From: Massilia pinisoli
Lineage (GTDB): Bacteria; Pseudomonadota; Gammaproteobacteria; Burkholderiales; Burkholderiaceae_D
Length of the DNA: 64,000 nt
Direction of reading: 5' to 3'
Assembly (NCBI RefSeq): GCF_024753285.1
Contig: NZ_JANUGW010000004.1
Coordinates: 124,001 to 188,000, forward strand
The notes under the pieces were generated by a model. It saw only the letters and a program-made list of their open reading frames with translations, ran no database searches and had not been told where the DNA came from. Positions 18,431-28,312 of the stretch are shown here, one piece after another. How positions within the stretch are numbered: the stretch's first letter is position 1; every line of letters begins with the position of its first letter. Position numbers and translations under genes: made by a program.

Positions 18431-19252
18431 CTATCGCGACGTTGTGGCTGGCGGTGGCTGCCCCTGCCGCTGACCGCCCACGCGCGGGATCTTGCGCCCC
18501 GCCTCGATACCCTGGTTGAACAGAGTCTGCAACGGCGTGCCGAGATAGGGAATCGTCAGGCTGATGACGAGAAAGCCGGCGCCCAGCGTGATCGGGAAGC
18601 CGATGCCGAACAGGTTCAGCTGCGGCGCCGCGCGCGTCAGGATCGCCAGCGCGACGTTGGTGATGAGCATGGCGGCCACAATCGGCATCGCGATCTGCAT
18701 CCCGGCCGAGAACACGCGGCTGCCCCAGCGCACCATTTCCAGCGGCGCCGTCACCGACATCGGCGACGCGGAGATGGGCAGCGTGAAGAAGCTTTCCACC
18801 AGCGCCTCGATCAGCACGAGGTGGGCGTTCATGGCGAGGAAGGCCATCGTCGCGACGAGGGCGAGGAACTGGCTGATGGCCGACGAGCGTCCGGCCGAGG
18901 TGGGATCGAAGAACGTCGCGAAGGAAAAGCCCATCGTCGTGCTGGCGACTTCGCCGGCGAATTCGATGGCGGCGAACACGAGGCGCATCGCGAAGCCCAT
19001 CGACACGCCGATCAGGAGTTCCTGCGCGACGATGAGGATGCCCGCCCACGACGTGGGATCGACGGCCGGCACGGCGGGGAGTGTCGGGGCGACGATCGCG
19101 GCCAGCAGCACACCGAGCGTCGTCTTGATGAGGATGGGCACGGCCGTGTTGCCGAACACGGGTGCCACCGCGACCAGCCCGAGGATGCGCGTCAGCGGCC
19201 ACAACAGGCCGCCGATCCACGCATACAGCTGGGTCGTGGTGAACGAGATCAT
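18431..19252 (-). CDS. fliR: FliR, flagellar type III export gate protein
   Basis: The 273-aa integral membrane protein has about six hydrophobic helices. Family marks are the start FTTTQLYAWIGGLLWPLTRI, the segment IAQELLIGVSMGFAMRLVFA, and the late block LNLFGIGFPITLGAGFLVIS. With FliP and FliQ it forms the FliPQR export pore in the MS ring. It is the last gene of the long fliFGHIJKLMNOPQR operon, eleven bases after fliQ. Confidence 0.95.
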   Translation of the reverse strand: MISFTTTQLYAWIGGLLWPLTRILGLVAVAPVFGNTAVPILIKTTLGVLLAAIVAPTLPAVPAVDPTSWAGILIVAQELLIGVSMGFAMRLVFAAIEFAGEVASTTMGFSFATFFDPTSAGRSSAISQFLALVATMAFLAMNAHLVLIEALVESFFTLPISASPMSVTAPLEMVRWGSRVFSAGMQIAMPIVAAMLITNVALAILTRAAPQLNLFGIGFPITLGAGFLVISLTIPYLGTPLQTLFNQGIEAGRKIPRVGGQRQGQPPPATTSR

Positions 19253-19262
19253 CGTGCCGGCG

Positions 19263-19532
19263 TCAACCGATCATCTGCGGAATGCCGCTGAACACGTTGC
19301 GCATGTAGTCCGTCATGACCGAGAGCATCCACGGCCCCGCGAGCACGAGGGCGACGAAGACGCCGACCAGCTTGGGGATGAACGACAGGGTCTGTTCCTG
19401 GATCTGCGTGGCGGCCTGGAAGATGCTGACGACGAGGCCGATGACGAGCGCGACGAGCAACAGCGGCGCCGATACCATCAGCGTGACTTCCATGGCCGTG
19501 CGGCCCATCGCGAGGACGCTTTCCGGAGTCAT
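19263..19532 (-). CDS. fliQ: FliQ, flagellar export gate protein
   Basis: The 89-aa protein has two membrane helices (VSAPLLLVALVIGLVVSIFQ and VGVFVALVLAGPWMLSVMTD), joined by the conserved QAATQIQEQTLSFIPK. FliQ surrounds the FliP pore in the export gate. Length and sequence are standard, and it sits between fliP and fliR as usual. Confidence 0.96.
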   Translation of the reverse strand: MTPESVLAMGRTAMEVTLMVSAPLLLVALVIGLVVSIFQAATQIQEQTLSFIPKLVGVFVALVLAGPWMLSVMTDYMRNVFSGIPQMIG

Positions 19533-19544
19533 CGTTCGCCCTTT

Positions 19545-20288
19545 CTAGTAAAAGCTCTGGGACAGCGAGCCCAGCAGCAGCTGCCAGCCGTCGACGAGCA
19601 CGAACAGCATCAGTTTGAACGGCAGCGAGATCACGGCCGGCGACATCATCATCATACCCATCGACATCAGCACGGATGCAACGACCATGTCGATGATGAG
19701 GAACGGGATGAAGATGGCAAAGCCGATCTGGAATGCCGTCTTCAGCTCGCTCGTGATGAAGGCGGGAATCAGCACGCGCAGCGGCACGTCTTCCGGGCCT
19801 TGCAGCGCGGGCGTGCGCGAGATCTTGACGAACAGCGCGAGGTCGGACTGGCGCGTCTGCTTCAGCATGAAGCCCTTCAGCGGCGCGGCGGCCTTGTCCA
19901 TCGCTTCGCCCATCTGGATGCGGTTTTCCTGCAGCGGCACGTACGCTTCCGTGTAGATGCGGTCGAACGTGGGGCCCATCACGAACAAGGTGAGGAACAG
20001 CGCGAGGCCGACCATCACCTGGTTCGGCGGTGCCGTCTGTGTGCCGAGCGCCTGGCGCAGCAAGGAGAGCACGATGATGATGCGCGTAAAACTCGTCATC
20101 ATCAGGAGGGCGGCCGGGATGAAGGTCAGCGCCGTCATCAGGAGCAGCGTTTGCACCGGCAGCGAATACGCGGTGCCGCCGCCGGGCGCAGCGCTCGTCG
20201 TGAAAGCGGGAATCGCGGGCGCCGCTACCGCAGCCGCCAGCGGCAGGGCTGCAAGGCCCGTCGCCAGCAGAAGTCGTTTATTCAGCAT
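19545..20288 (-). CDS. fliP: FliP, flagellar export gate pore protein
   Basis: From the ATG at 20288 the 247-aa precursor carries a cleavable signal peptide ([20 protein letters not shown]), as FliP does. The family blocks follow: [40 protein letters not shown], and [20 protein letters not shown]. FliP pentamers line the export channel. The start overlaps the fliO stop by one base (TGATG), which settles the choice against longer upstream extensions. Confidence 0.96.
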   Translation of the reverse strand: MLNKRLLLATGLAALPLAAAVAAPAIPAFTTSAAPGGGTAYSLPVQTLLLMTALTFIPAALLMMTSFTRIIIVLSLLRQALGTQTAPPNQVMVGLALFLTLFVMGPTFDRIYTEAYVPLQENRIQMGEAMDKAAAPLKGFMLKQTRQSDLALFVKISRTPALQGPEDVPLRVLIPAFITSELKTAFQIGFAIFIPFLIIDMVVASVLMSMGMMMMSPAVISLPFKLMLFVLVDGWQLLLGSLSQSFY

Positions 20289-21199
20289 CACTTGCGTTTG
20301 TCGATCGTTTGTTTGAGCCAGTCGGCGAAGCTGTGCGCGGCCGGGGCCACATTTGCTGGCCGTGCCAAGGTCGCGTTCGCACTGGCATTGTCGCCATTCT
20401 GCCCGCCCTGGCGCGGCATTGTCGCCAGCGCGTTGATGCGGCCGGGTGATGCACCGACCACGATCCATTCATTGCCCACTTCGACGACGACGATGCGCTC
20501 GCGTCCGCCCAGGTTCAGCGAACCGACGACACGCACGTTCGCGTTGCCGCCGCCGACCTTGGGACCGTAGCGCTTCAGGAACCAGGCGAGGGCGCCCAGC
20601 ACCGCGAGCACGAGGATCAGTGCGAACAGCGTCTGCAACAGACTGCCCGTGGACGAGCCGGACGGCATCGTGACGGTCGGGACCGTTGCGGCGGGCGCGG
20701 TCGGACGGGGTGCGGCGACGTCGGGGGCAGCCGGTGTCGCCGTATCGGCCGGTGCGGTTGCGGCGCCGGTCGCGGGCGTTTCGGTTGCGGAATTACCGCT
20801 GACGGAGGTGGATGGTGCGGCGGCGCCGCTGGCAGACGTGCCGGTAGCGGACGTGCCGGTAGCGGACGTGCCACTTGCCGACGTGCCGGCTGCAGAGTTG
20901 CCGCGCGCCGATGTCGCCGGGACGACAGCCCGTCGCGTGCTGGATGCGGTCGGCGCGGTCACGCCGTTGCCGACCTCCTTGACGCCTGCTTCGGCGTGGT
21001 GCTGCACGGTATCTTGCCGCGCGCTGTCGGCCTGCACGGCGGCCGGTACCGGCGCAGCCGGCTCGGCTGCGCGCACATTCTGTCCCGCTGCCGTCGCGGC
21101 AGCCGGAGCCACCGCCGGCGCCTGTCCGGACCCCGGCTGGGCCGCGCAGGCCGTCAGCGGCAGGGCCAGGGTCAGGATGGTCAGCAGGCGGGCCGTCAT
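20288..21199 (-). CDS. fliO: FliO, flagellar export assembly factor, enlarged and with a predicted lipobox
   Basis: The 303-aa product is roughly twice the usual FliO length. The conserved part is the C-terminal third: a membrane helix ([20 protein letters not shown]), then FLKRYGP and a FliO domain ([20 protein letters not shown]). In front is a ~180-residue Ala/Thr/Ser/Pro linker containing a tandem GTSAT-like pentapeptide repeat. The N-terminus, [20 protein letters not shown], reads as a lipoprotein signal with lipobox L-T-A-C, which is uncommon for FliO. FliO helps FliP fold and assemble. The start overlaps the fliN stop by four bases. Confidence 0.88.
   Translation of the reverse strand: MTARLLTILTLALPLTACAAQPGSGQAPAVAPAAATAAGQNVRAAEPAAPVPAAVQADSARQDTVQHHAEAGVKEVGNGVTAPTASSTRRAVVPATSARGNSAAGTSASGTSATGTSATGTSASGAAAPSTSVSGNSATETPATGAATAPADTATPAAPDVAAPRPTAPAATVPTVTMPSGSSTGSLLQTLFALILVLAVLGALAWFLKRYGPKVGGGNANVRVVGSLNLGGRERIVVVEVGNEWIVVGASPGRINALATMPRQGGQNGDNASANATLARPANVAPAAHSFADWLKQTIDKRK
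20832..20906 (-). repeat. 15-bp tandem repeat in fliO
   Basis: Five imperfect copies of a 15-bp unit (about GCGGACGTGCCGGTA on the plus strand) encode consecutive G-T-S-A-x pentapeptides in the FliO linker. As a multiple of three it can expand or shrink without shifting the frame. Confidence 0.8.
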
Positions 21200-21621
21200 T
21201 TGTTGAGTTTGCGGATGCGCTCCGACGGGGTGATGATGTCGGTGAGGCGGATACCGAACTTGTCGTTCACGACCACGACCTCGCCTTGGGCGATCAGGCA
21301 ACCGTTGACGAGCACGTCCATCGGTTCACCGGCCAGGCCATCCAGTTCGACCACGGAACCCTGCGCAAGTTGCAGCAGGTTCTTGATGGCGATCTTCGTG
21401 CGGCCCAGTTCCACCGTCAGCTGGACGGGGATGTCGAGGATGAAGTCGATGTCGTTCGGCGTTTCCGGACGGGGGCCCTTGTTCGAGAAATCCTTGAACA
21501 CTGCGGCCGAGGCCGTCTGCTGCTGGTTGGCCAGCGCAGCGGCTTCCGCGGCGGCCTGCTCGGCAATCGCGGCACCCCAATCGTCGTCGAGGCTGCCTTG
21601 GTCGTCTTGAGTGTCAGACAT
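21196..21621 (-). CDS. fliN: FliN, flagellar switch (C-ring) protein
   Basis: The 141-aa protein has a disordered acidic N-terminus (SDTQDDQGSLDDDWGAAIAE) and a C-terminal SpoA domain (residues ~60-137) with DIPVQLTVELGRTKIAIKNL, GSVVELDGLAGEPMDVLVNG and NDKFGIRLTDIITPSERI. FliN forms the base of the C ring and binds FliH in export. It lies between fliM and fliO and overlaps fliO by four bases. Confidence 0.96.
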   Translation of the reverse strand: MSDTQDDQGSLDDDWGAAIAEQAAAEAAALANQQQTASAAVFKDFSNKGPRPETPNDIDFILDIPVQLTVELGRTKIAIKNLLQLAQGSVVELDGLAGEPMDVLVNGCLIAQGEVVVVNDKFGIRLTDIITPSERIRKLNK

Positions 21622-21678
21622 GATTCTCTCCTGTGTTGCCTGTGCCGTGGTCGGACCGCCGGCGCTTCATATGTAGTG

Positions 21679-22662
21679 TCACTTGTTGAAGGTTTCGCTG
21701 TTGGCCAGCAGTTTCTCGACCTTGAGCGCGTATTGTCCGTTATACACGCCATAGGTGCAGTCCATCACGGGCACGCCGTCGACGGTGGCCTGCAGGGTTT
21801 CCGGGACCGAGATCGGGATCACGTCGCCGACCTTCATGTTCAGGATTTCGTCGAAATTCGCCTTGCCGTGACCCAGCACGGCCACCAGTTCCACTTCCGC
21901 CACCTGGATCTGCTGCGTCAGCAGGCGGATCCAGCGCTTGTCGACTTCCAGCGCTTCGCCCTGGAGGCTCGACGTCATCGTGTCGCGGATCGGCTCGATC
22001 ATCGAATAGGGCATGCAGAAGTGGATCTGGCCCGACACCGAACCCAGTTCGACTGTGAAAGTGCACGATACCACGACTTCGTTCGGGGTGGCGATGTTGG
22101 CGAACTGCGTGTTCATCTCCGAGCGGATGTACTCGAATTCGACCGGATACACAGGTTCCCACGACTTGGCGTACGCCTCGAACACGATGTCGAGGATGCG
22201 CATGATGATGCGCTGCTCGGTCTGCGTGAAGTCGCGGCCTTCCACGCGCGTGTGGAAGCGGCCGTCGCCACCGAACAGGTTGTCGACGAGCAGGAACACG
22301 AGGCCCGGGTCGAACACCATCAGCGCCGTGCCGCGCAGCGGCTTCATGTGGATCAGGTTCAGGTTCGTCGGCACGACGAGGTTACGGATGAACTCGCTGT
22401 ACTTCGACACGCGCACGGACCCCACCGATACCTCGGCGGAACGGCGCAGGAAGTTGAACAGGCCGACCCGCAGATACCTGGCGAAACGCTCGTTGATGAT
22501 CTCGAGCGTCGGCATGCGGCCGCGGACGATCCGCTCCTGCGTTGCCAGGTTGTACGTGCGGACTCCCGAGGTGTCTTCAGGCGTCGCAATGTCGTCCTGA
22601 TCGCCGTTGACCCCTTTTAAGAGGGCATCGACTTCTTCCTGTGAGAGAAAATTATCGGCCAT
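21679..22662 (-). CDS. fliM: FliM, flagellar switch protein
   Basis: The 327-aa protein starts with the CheY-P-binding peptide LSQEEVDALLKGV. A CheC-like middle domain follows (PTLEIINERFARYLRVGLFN, FGGDGRFHTRVEGRDFT), and then a C-terminal SpoA domain (AEVELVAVLGHGKANFDEIL). FliM couples chemotaxis signals to motor direction in the C ring. Its length and domain order are standard. Confidence 0.96.
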   Translation of the reverse strand: MADNFLSQEEVDALLKGVNGDQDDIATPEDTSGVRTYNLATQERIVRGRMPTLEIINERFARYLRVGLFNFLRRSAEVSVGSVRVSKYSEFIRNLVVPTNLNLIHMKPLRGTALMVFDPGLVFLLVDNLFGGDGRFHTRVEGRDFTQTEQRIIMRILDIVFEAYAKSWEPVYPVEFEYIRSEMNTQFANIATPNEVVVSCTFTVELGSVSGQIHFCMPYSMIEPIRDTMTSSLQGEALEVDKRWIRLLTQQIQVAEVELVAVLGHGKANFDEILNMKVGDVIPISVPETLQATVDGVPVMDCTYGVYNGQYALKVEKLLANSETFNK

Positions 22663-22688
22663 GCTGCTCTACCGTAATGACTTCTGCT

Positions 22689-23234
22689 TTACTGAATGAT
22701 GAATGACGTGAACAGGACATCGGCCACTTCCTGTTCGTCCCCGTGCTCTTCAAACGGCGCGTTGACCGCCGCCAGAATCTCGCCGGCCAGTTGCTGCTTG
22801 CCTTCCACGGTACTGATCTCGGACGCCTTCTTGCCCGACAACAGCAGCAGCACGCGGCTGCGCACCTTCGCCATGTTGGCCTTGATGAGCTCGACCTGTT
22901 CCGGGCTGTTCACCTGCAGCGTGAACGCGACCTGCAGGTACTGGTCGCCGTGCTCCGGCTGCAGGTTCACGGTGAACGGCTCGACCGCGATGTACTCGGG
23001 TTTGGCCTCGCTCTTCTTCTTGGCTTTTTTGTCGCTGGCGTGTTCTTTCTTGGCCGGCTCGGCCGCCGCGCTGTCGTCGCCGCCTTTGTGCATGAAGTAC
23101 CAGCCGGCGCCGGCGCCCAGTGCCAGCACGAGCACGGCCGCGCCGATCATGATGAACAGCTTGCCTTTGCCGCTGGCCGCCGCAGGTGCCGCATCCGCTT
23201 TCGGATCGGCTTTGATTTTTGGATTCGCTTTCAA
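22689..23234 (-). CDS. fliL: FliL, stator-associated basal body protein
   Basis: The 181-aa protein has a short lysine-rich cytoplasmic N-terminus, one membrane helix (LFIMIGAAVLVLALGAGAGW) and a periplasmic domain. The periplasmic part includes VEPFTVNLQPEHGDQYLQVA and the family ending VADVLFTSFIIQ. A lysine-rich stretch (EHASDKKAKKKSEAK) links helix and domain. FliL stabilises the stator at the motor. It follows fliK with a 150-base gap, the widest one in the operon. Confidence 0.93.
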   Translation of the reverse strand: MKANPKIKADPKADAAPAAASGKGKLFIMIGAAVLVLALGAGAGWYFMHKGGDDSAAAEPAKKEHASDKKAKKKSEAKPEYIAVEPFTVNLQPEHGDQYLQVAFTLQVNSPEQVELIKANMAKVRSRVLLLLSGKKASEISTVEGKQQLAGEILAAVNAPFEEHGDEQEVADVLFTSFIIQ

Positions 23235-23383
23235 GAGTCTTCGGTTCCGCTGTTGGATCGTCCCGTCATTATGTCATTATCGGGAAAAAGTGAGCAGCGG
23301 CAACGGTCGAAAAGAAGGAGGAACCCGAGGTATCTCGTTGTTTCTTGACGGATTTGTTGTCGATGCTGTATGCCGGTGGTGCG

Positions 23384-24679
23384 TCATGCAAATGTGTCGA
23401 CCATGCCGCGGTCGCCGATGGCCGCCGCGCGCGTGGCCGGCCGCACGGTGGTTTCGCCCGTCACCACGCCCGCCTCGTTGCCGCGGCCGTTGTGGCCGCC
23501 GCGCCCGAAGCCGCTCGATGCAGCCGCCTGTTCCTGCTGCGCCTGGCCGCCGTTCGACATGCCCGCATTGACGGTGGCGTTGCCCAGCGCGATGCCGCTC
23601 TCGCCCATCATTTCCTGGAGGCGGGGCAGGGCGTTTTCCAGCGCCTGGCGCACTTCCAGCTGGTTCGACGAGAACGTCACGTCGGCCTGGCCGTTCGACA
23701 CGGACAGCACGACCTGCAGCGGACCGAGGTCCGGCGGGTTCAACGTGAGCGACGCCGTCTGGTCTTCCGCGCCCAGCATGTAGACGACCTTCTGGCCGAC
23801 CTGGTCGTTCCACGCATCCGTACCCACGTGGGCCGTCAGCTCCTCGCCGGCAGCAGCAGCTTGCGCCGCTTCCAGCACGGCCGGCTGCAGCTGGGCGGCC
23901 GCAACGGCGACCGGGGTCTGTTCTTTCTGCGCGAGCAGGGCCGCGTCGCGTGCCTGCTGCAGGCTGAAGTCGGTGGCGTCCACCTGCGGCTTCGCGTCGG
24001 CCTTGGCGTTGCCCAGCGCGGCGCGCAGGTCGGCCGTGGCCGATGCCTTGTCCGCGCCGAGGTCGGCGCCGGCAGCTGCGAGGGCCGGGTTCTTGATCGA
24101 CGCGGCCGAGAAGGTCTTGCCGTCGCCTTCGTCCGTACCCGCTTCTTTCGATACCGACTTCATCGCGGCCTGCAGCGCGGCCAGCTGGCCCGCATCCGTG
24201 CGCTTGCCCTTGCCGGCGAGCGCGTCGAAGGCCTGGCCCGACGTCGTCTTGCCCGCGTCCGCGACGGGCTTGTGCAGGCTGGCCATCAGCGCGAGCATGG
24301 CGCTGGCCGGGTCGCCCGTTTTCGCGGCGCCATCGTCGTCCTTCTTGTCGTCGGCCTTGTCGGCCGTCGTGTCCTTCGCGTCGGTGGACTCGGCCTTGCT
24401 CTCTGCCGGCTTGGCGGCCGGCTGCGGCGCGGCGTCGTGTTCGGCGGGCTTGTCGGCCTCGGCCGGCTTGGCGGCGTTCTGGGCCGGGGCTGGTGCGGGC
24501 GCGGGTGCCGGCGCCGTCATCGATGCGAGCGCGAACGCGGTGCTGCTGCGTTCCAGCTCGCCGGACAGCATGGCGCTGAACTGGCTGCCGCCGTTGCCGT
24601 TGCTGCCGTTGACCGGGTTGCTCGAGCGGGGCGTGATGCCGCCGGCCGTGTTGAGCTGGAGTGGGGAAGTCGTGGTCAT
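23384..24679 (-). CDS. fliK: FliK, hook-length control protein
   Basis: The 431-aa protein has a long low-complexity first half rich in Ala, Lys, Asp and Pro. It ends in the FliK C-terminal domain at about residues 300-400 (SLTLNPPDLGPLQVVLSVSN, QLEVRQALENALPRLQEMMG). The N-terminal part acts as the ruler during export, and the C-terminal part flips FlhB from hook to filament export. The closing region is unusually glycine-rich. A second FliK-domain protein is encoded at 49740-50864. Confidence 0.92.
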   Translation of the reverse strand: MTTTSPLQLNTAGGITPRSSNPVNGSNGNGGSQFSAMLSGELERSSTAFALASMTAPAPAPAPAPAQNAAKPAEADKPAEHDAAPQPAAKPAESKAESTDAKDTTADKADDKKDDDGAAKTGDPASAMLALMASLHKPVADAGKTTSGQAFDALAGKGKRTDAGQLAALQAAMKSVSKEAGTDEGDGKTFSAASIKNPALAAAGADLGADKASATADLRAALGNAKADAKPQVDATDFSLQQARDAALLAQKEQTPVAVAAAQLQPAVLEAAQAAAAGEELTAHVGTDAWNDQVGQKVVYMLGAEDQTASLTLNPPDLGPLQVVLSVSNGQADVTFSSNQLEVRQALENALPRLQEMMGESGIALGNATVNAGMSNGGQAQQEQAAASSGFGRGGHNGRGNEAGVVTGETTVRPATRAAAIGDRGMVDTFA

Positions 24680-24712
24680 ATCGTTTGTCGCTTCGGTTGG
24701 GTGGGGCTGCCG

Positions 24713-25153
24713 TCAGCGCTTGTAGCGCGCCGTCCGTGCTGCGTGGTCGTCCATCATCTTCTGGTCGCGCTTGCTTTCCAGCGCCAGCGCTTCCGCGGCC
24801 GCGCGCTCGTTCAAGGTGCGGTACGACAGGCGCTTGCGCTCGCTTTCCTGCCATGCCTTCTTTTCCATGTCGGCCTTCGCGCGCGCATGCTTCAGCACTT
24901 CACGCTGGCCGTCGATCGCCTGTTCCAGCTTGGCCAGGAAGGCAACGAAATTCTGGTACGCGAACGGCGTGATGCCTGCCACCTGCGCCGCGTCGAGCCG
25001 GTTCGCGTAATCGTCGCGGTAGCCCAGCAGCATCTGCAGCTTCTGTTCACCGTCGTCGACGGCCTTCAGCGCGACGCCGAGGCGTTTCGCGCAGGCGTCG
25101 GACTCGCGCTGGGCGAGGTCGATCAGGGTCTCGAGTGCGGATGCGTTGGCCAT
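24713..25153 (-). CDS. fliJ: FliJ, export chaperone-escort
   Basis: The 146-aa protein is an almost unbroken helical coiled coil (ALETLIDLAQRESDACAKRL, then LMLLGYR-like QKLQMLLGYRDDYANRL and KAWQESERKRLSYRTLNERA). This matches FliJ. It links the FliI ATPase to FlhA and recycles export chaperones. It is encoded directly after fliI, as usual. Confidence 0.93.
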   Translation of the reverse strand: MANASALETLIDLAQRESDACAKRLGVALKAVDDGEQKLQMLLGYRDDYANRLDAAQVAGITPFAYQNFVAFLAKLEQAIDGQREVLKHARAKADMEKKAWQESERKRLSYRTLNERAAAEALALESKRDQKMMDDHAARTARYKR

Positions 25154-25188
25154 GGTACGTCAAGTATACCGATGCCCTTGGGAACCAA

Positions 25189-26586
25189 TCAGCCGAACAG
25201 CGAGGTCAATTCCCCCAAGCTCTGCAGCATGCCGACATTGTCATAGATTTCCTGGCACAGGAATGCCTCGATCCGCTCGTGCAGCGCGATCGCTTTGTCG
25301 AGCACAGGGTCCGTGCCCGGCGCATACGCACCGACGCTGATCAGGTCGCGCGAGCGCTCGTAGCGCGAATACAGCTGCTTCAGCGTGCGCGCGGCTTGCT
25401 GGTGCTCGCGCGACGTGATGCCGTGCATCGCGCGCGAGATCGATTGTTCGATGTCGATGGCGGGGTAGTGGCCCGCCTCGGCCAGTTTACGGTTCAGCAC
25501 GATGTGGCCGTCCAGGATACCGCGCGCCGCGTCGGCGATCGGGTCTTGCTGGTCGTCGCCTTCCGACAGCACGGTATAAAACGCCGTGATCGAGCCGCCG
25601 CCCATCTGGCCATTGCCCGCGCGTTCGACGAGCACGGGCAGCTTGGCGAACACGGACGGCGGATAGCCTTTCGTCGCCGGCGGTTCGCCGATGGCCAGCG
25701 CAATCTCGCGCTGGGCCATCGCGTAGCGCGTGAGCGAATCCATGATCAGGAGGACGTTCTTGCCCTCGTCGCGGAAATGCTCGGCGATGGCCGTGGCGTA
25801 GGCGGCGCCCTGCAGGCGCATCAGCGGCGGCGAGTCGGCCGGCGCGGCCACGACGGCCGAACGCGCCAGGCCTTCCTCGCCGAGGATCTGCTCGATGAAT
25901 TCCTTCACCTCGCGGCCCCGTTCGCCGATCAGGCCGACGACGATCACGTCGGCCGTCGTGTAGCGCGCGATCATCCCGAGCAGCACCGATTTACCGACAC
26001 CCGTGCCGGCGAACAGGCCGAGACGCTGGCCGCGGCCCACCGTCAGCATCGAGTTGATGGCGCGTACGCCGACGTCCAGCGTTTCCGAGATCGGCGCGCG
26101 GTCGAGCGGGTTGATGGGGCGTGCGTTGAGCGGGCCCATATTGTCCGTGACGACGGGACCCTTGCCGTCCAGCGGGCGGCCGGCGCCATCGACGACGCGG
26201 CCCAGCAGGCCCCAGCCGACGGGCAGGTGGCGCGCACGGTCCATCGGCCGGCGACGCGGATGCGGCACGGTACCGGGCTTCGGCACGCTCGCTTCGACGG
26301 GGAACACGCGCGAGCCGGGCACGACGCCTTCGACGTCCGACTGCGGCATCAGGAACAGCTTGTCGCCTTCGAAGCCGACGACTTCCGCTTCGATGCGGGC
26401 GCCGGACGCGACGGGAATCGTGCACGCGCTGCCGACGGCAAGTTTCAATCCGACGCACTCCATCACGAGGCCCGCGACGCGCGTGACGCGCCCCGACACC
26501 TGCATCGGCTCGACGAAATCGAGCACGTTGCCGCAGTCCTTCAGGTAGGACCGCCAGCGGGCGGTATGCGCGTCGGTGCCCTTCAT
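25189..26586 (-). CDS. fliI: FliI, flagellar export ATPase
   Basis: The 465-aa protein is a type III secretion ATPase related to F1-beta. It has a Walker A ([18 protein letters not shown]), a Walker B region ([20 protein letters not shown]), and the segment [20 protein letters not shown]. The start at 26586 overlaps the fliH stop by four bases (ATGA), and the first conserved residues ([16 protein letters not shown]) follow at the right distance. FliI energises or unfolds export substrates at the cytoplasmic face together with FliH and FliJ. Confidence 0.96.
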   Translation of the reverse strand: MKGTDAHTARWRSYLKDCGNVLDFVEPMQVSGRVTRVAGLVMECVGLKLAVGSACTIPVASGARIEAEVVGFEGDKLFLMPQSDVEGVVPGSRVFPVEASVPKPGTVPHPRRRPMDRARHLPVGWGLLGRVVDGAGRPLDGKGPVVTDNMGPLNARPINPLDRAPISETLDVGVRAINSMLTVGRGQRLGLFAGTGVGKSVLLGMIARYTTADVIVVGLIGERGREVKEFIEQILGEEGLARSAVVAAPADSPPLMRLQGAAYATAIAEHFRDEGKNVLLIMDSLTRYAMAQREIALAIGEPPATKGYPPSVFAKLPVLVERAGNGQMGGGSITAFYTVLSEGDDQQDPIADAARGILDGHIVLNRKLAEAGHYPAIDIEQSISRAMHGITSREHQQAARTLKQLYSRYERSRDLISVGAYAPGTDPVLDKAIALHERIEAFLCQEIYDNVGMLQSLGELTSLFG

Positions 26587-27308
26587 TCGAGCCACTCGAT
26601 GTTCTTGCCCAGCGCGTGCGTGAGGCGCTGCCAGCGCGACGCGATCTGCGCGTCGATCTGATTGCTGGCCGTGTCCACGCGGCAGCCGCCGCGGGCGATG
26701 CTCTCGTCCTCGACGATGCGCCAGCCGCCCTTGTCCAGCTCGTGGCCGATGGTGCTCTGCACGATCAGCGCGTCTTCCGGGTGCAGCATCAGCAGGGCCG
26801 GCTGTTGCAGGTTCGGCAGGTAGTCGACGGCTTCGCGCACGACGGGGATGATCAGGTCGGGCTTGACTTCGAATGCGGTGCGCACCATGCCGCGCGCCAG
26901 GTGCAGCGCGAGTTCCAGCACGTCGTTCGAGATGGTGTCGTCGGCCGCCGTGACGGCGTCGCCGAACGTCGCCGCCAGCTGGCGCACGTGTTCGAGTTCC
27001 TCGGCCGCCTCGGCACGGCCGAGCGCCAGTCCTTCCGCGTAGCCGGCCGCGTGGCCTTGCGCCTGACCCGCATCGAGGCCCTCGGCGTAGCCTTCCTCGC
27101 GCGCGGCCGCGCGGATCGCCTCGAGCTCTTCCGCGGTGGGCAGTTGCACGAGCGGTTCCTGGGGCGGCGGCGGTTCGTACGCGCGCGCGGCCGCGGCGGC
27201 AGCGGCCGCTTCGGCTTCGCGCTGGGCCCGGACGCTGGGTCGCTCGTCGCCGAACGACGTCATTTCCCAACGTTGGTACGCGGTCTGGAATTCTTTCGAG
27301 ATGGCCAT
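26583..27308 (-). CDS. fliH: FliH, regulator of the FliI ATPase
   Basis: The 241-aa protein has an alanine-rich N-terminus with glycine-periodic repeats at residues ~65-95 ([20 protein letters not shown], then [13 protein letters not shown]), the GxxxG-type helix of FliH. A C-terminal domain related to the V-ATPase E subunit follows ([20 protein letters not shown]). It holds FliI at the C ring through FliN. It overlaps fliI by four bases and fliG by one. Confidence 0.94.
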   Translation of the reverse strand: MAISKEFQTAYQRWEMTSFGDERPSVRAQREAEAAAAAAAARAYEPPPPQEPLVQLPTAEELEAIRAAAREEGYAEGLDAGQAQGHAAGYAEGLALGRAEAAEELEHVRQLAATFGDAVTAADDTISNDVLELALHLARGMVRTAFEVKPDLIIPVVREAVDYLPNLQQPALLMLHPEDALIVQSTIGHELDKGGWRIVEDESIARGGCRVDTASNQIDAQIASRWQRLTHALGKNIEWLE

Positions 27309-28312
27309 CAGACGAACGAGTCCTCACCTTTGCCGCCCAGCACGATCTGGCCTTCGTCGGCGAGGCGCCGTACGATCTGCAGGATCTGCTTCTGCTGGGT
27401 TTCCACTTCCGACAGGCGCACGGGACCCTTCGACTCCAGGTCTTCGCGCATCATTTCCGCCGCACGCTGCGACATGTTTTTGAAGATTTTATCGCGCAAG
27501 TCCTGCGACGCGCCTTTCAGCGCGATGATCAGCATTTCCGACTGCACTTCGCGCAACAGCAACTGGATGCCGCGGTCGTCGATGTCGATGATGTTGTCGA
27601 ACACGAACATCTCGTCCATGATCTTCTGCGCCATGTCGTTGTCGTAGTTCTTGATGTTTTCCATGACGGAGCTTTCCTGCTCGCCGCTCATGAAGTTCAA
27701 GATCTCGGCCGCCGTGCGCACGCCGCCCAGCGACGACTTCTTGATGTTCTCGTTGCCGGACAACAGCTTGGTCAGCACGTCGTTCAGTTCGCGCAGCGCG
27801 GCCGGCTGCACGCCGTCCAGCGTGGCGATACGCAGCACGACGTCGTTGCGCAGGCGGTCCGTGAAGTGCGCGAGGATTTCGCAGGCCTGGTCGCGCTCGA
27901 GGTGCACGAGGATCGTGGCGATGATCTGCGGGTGCTCGTTGCGGATCAGTTCCGCGACCGAGGGCGAGTCCATCCACTTCAGGCTCTCGATACCGGAGGC
28001 GTCCTTGCCGCCCAGGATGCGGTTCAGCAGCACGGCCGCCTTGTCGTCGCCGAGGGCCTTCGTCAGCACTTGGCGGATGTACTCGTCGGAATCGAGGCCG
28101 ACGGTCGATTGCAGGTCGACGCGCTCGCGGAATTCGCCCAGCACGGTGAGGACTTCGTCATGCTGCACGGCCTTCATCTGCGCCATCGCGGCGCCCAGTT
28201 TCAGGACCTCGCGCGGGCCGAGGAACCGCATCACTTCGGCCGCCTCGGCCTCGCCCAGCGCCAGCATCAGGATGGCTGCCTTGGTCGTGCTGTCTTTGTC
28301 CTTGTCGCTCAT
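27308..28312 (-). CDS. fliG: FliG, flagellar switch protein
   Basis: The 334-aa protein has the three FliG domains. The N-terminal one ([20 protein letters not shown]) binds FliF. The middle domain includes [20 protein letters not shown], with the EHPQ motif. The C-terminal torque domain includes [20 protein letters not shown] and [20 protein letters not shown], with the charged residues that face the stator. It sits one base overlapped with fliF (TAATG) and fliH (TGATG). Confidence 0.97.
   Translation of the reverse strand: MSDKDKDSTTKAAILMLALGEAEAAEVMRFLGPREVLKLGAAMAQMKAVQHDEVLTVLGEFRERVDLQSTVGLDSDEYIRQVLTKALGDDKAAVLLNRILGGKDASGIESLKWMDSPSVAELIRNEHPQIIATILVHLERDQACEILAHFTDRLRNDVVLRIATLDGVQPAALRELNDVLTKLLSGNENIKKSSLGGVRTAAEILNFMSGEQESSVMENIKNYDNDMAQKIMDEMFVFDNIIDIDDRGIQLLLREVQSEMLIIALKGASQDLRDKIFKNMSQRAAEMMREDLESKGPVRLSEVETQQKQILQIVRRLADEGQIVLGGKGEDSFV

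Noticed and set aside
20832..20906. Possible CRISPR-like array
   Set aside because: The units are contiguous 15-bp copies without spacers and encode an in-frame pentapeptide in fliO.
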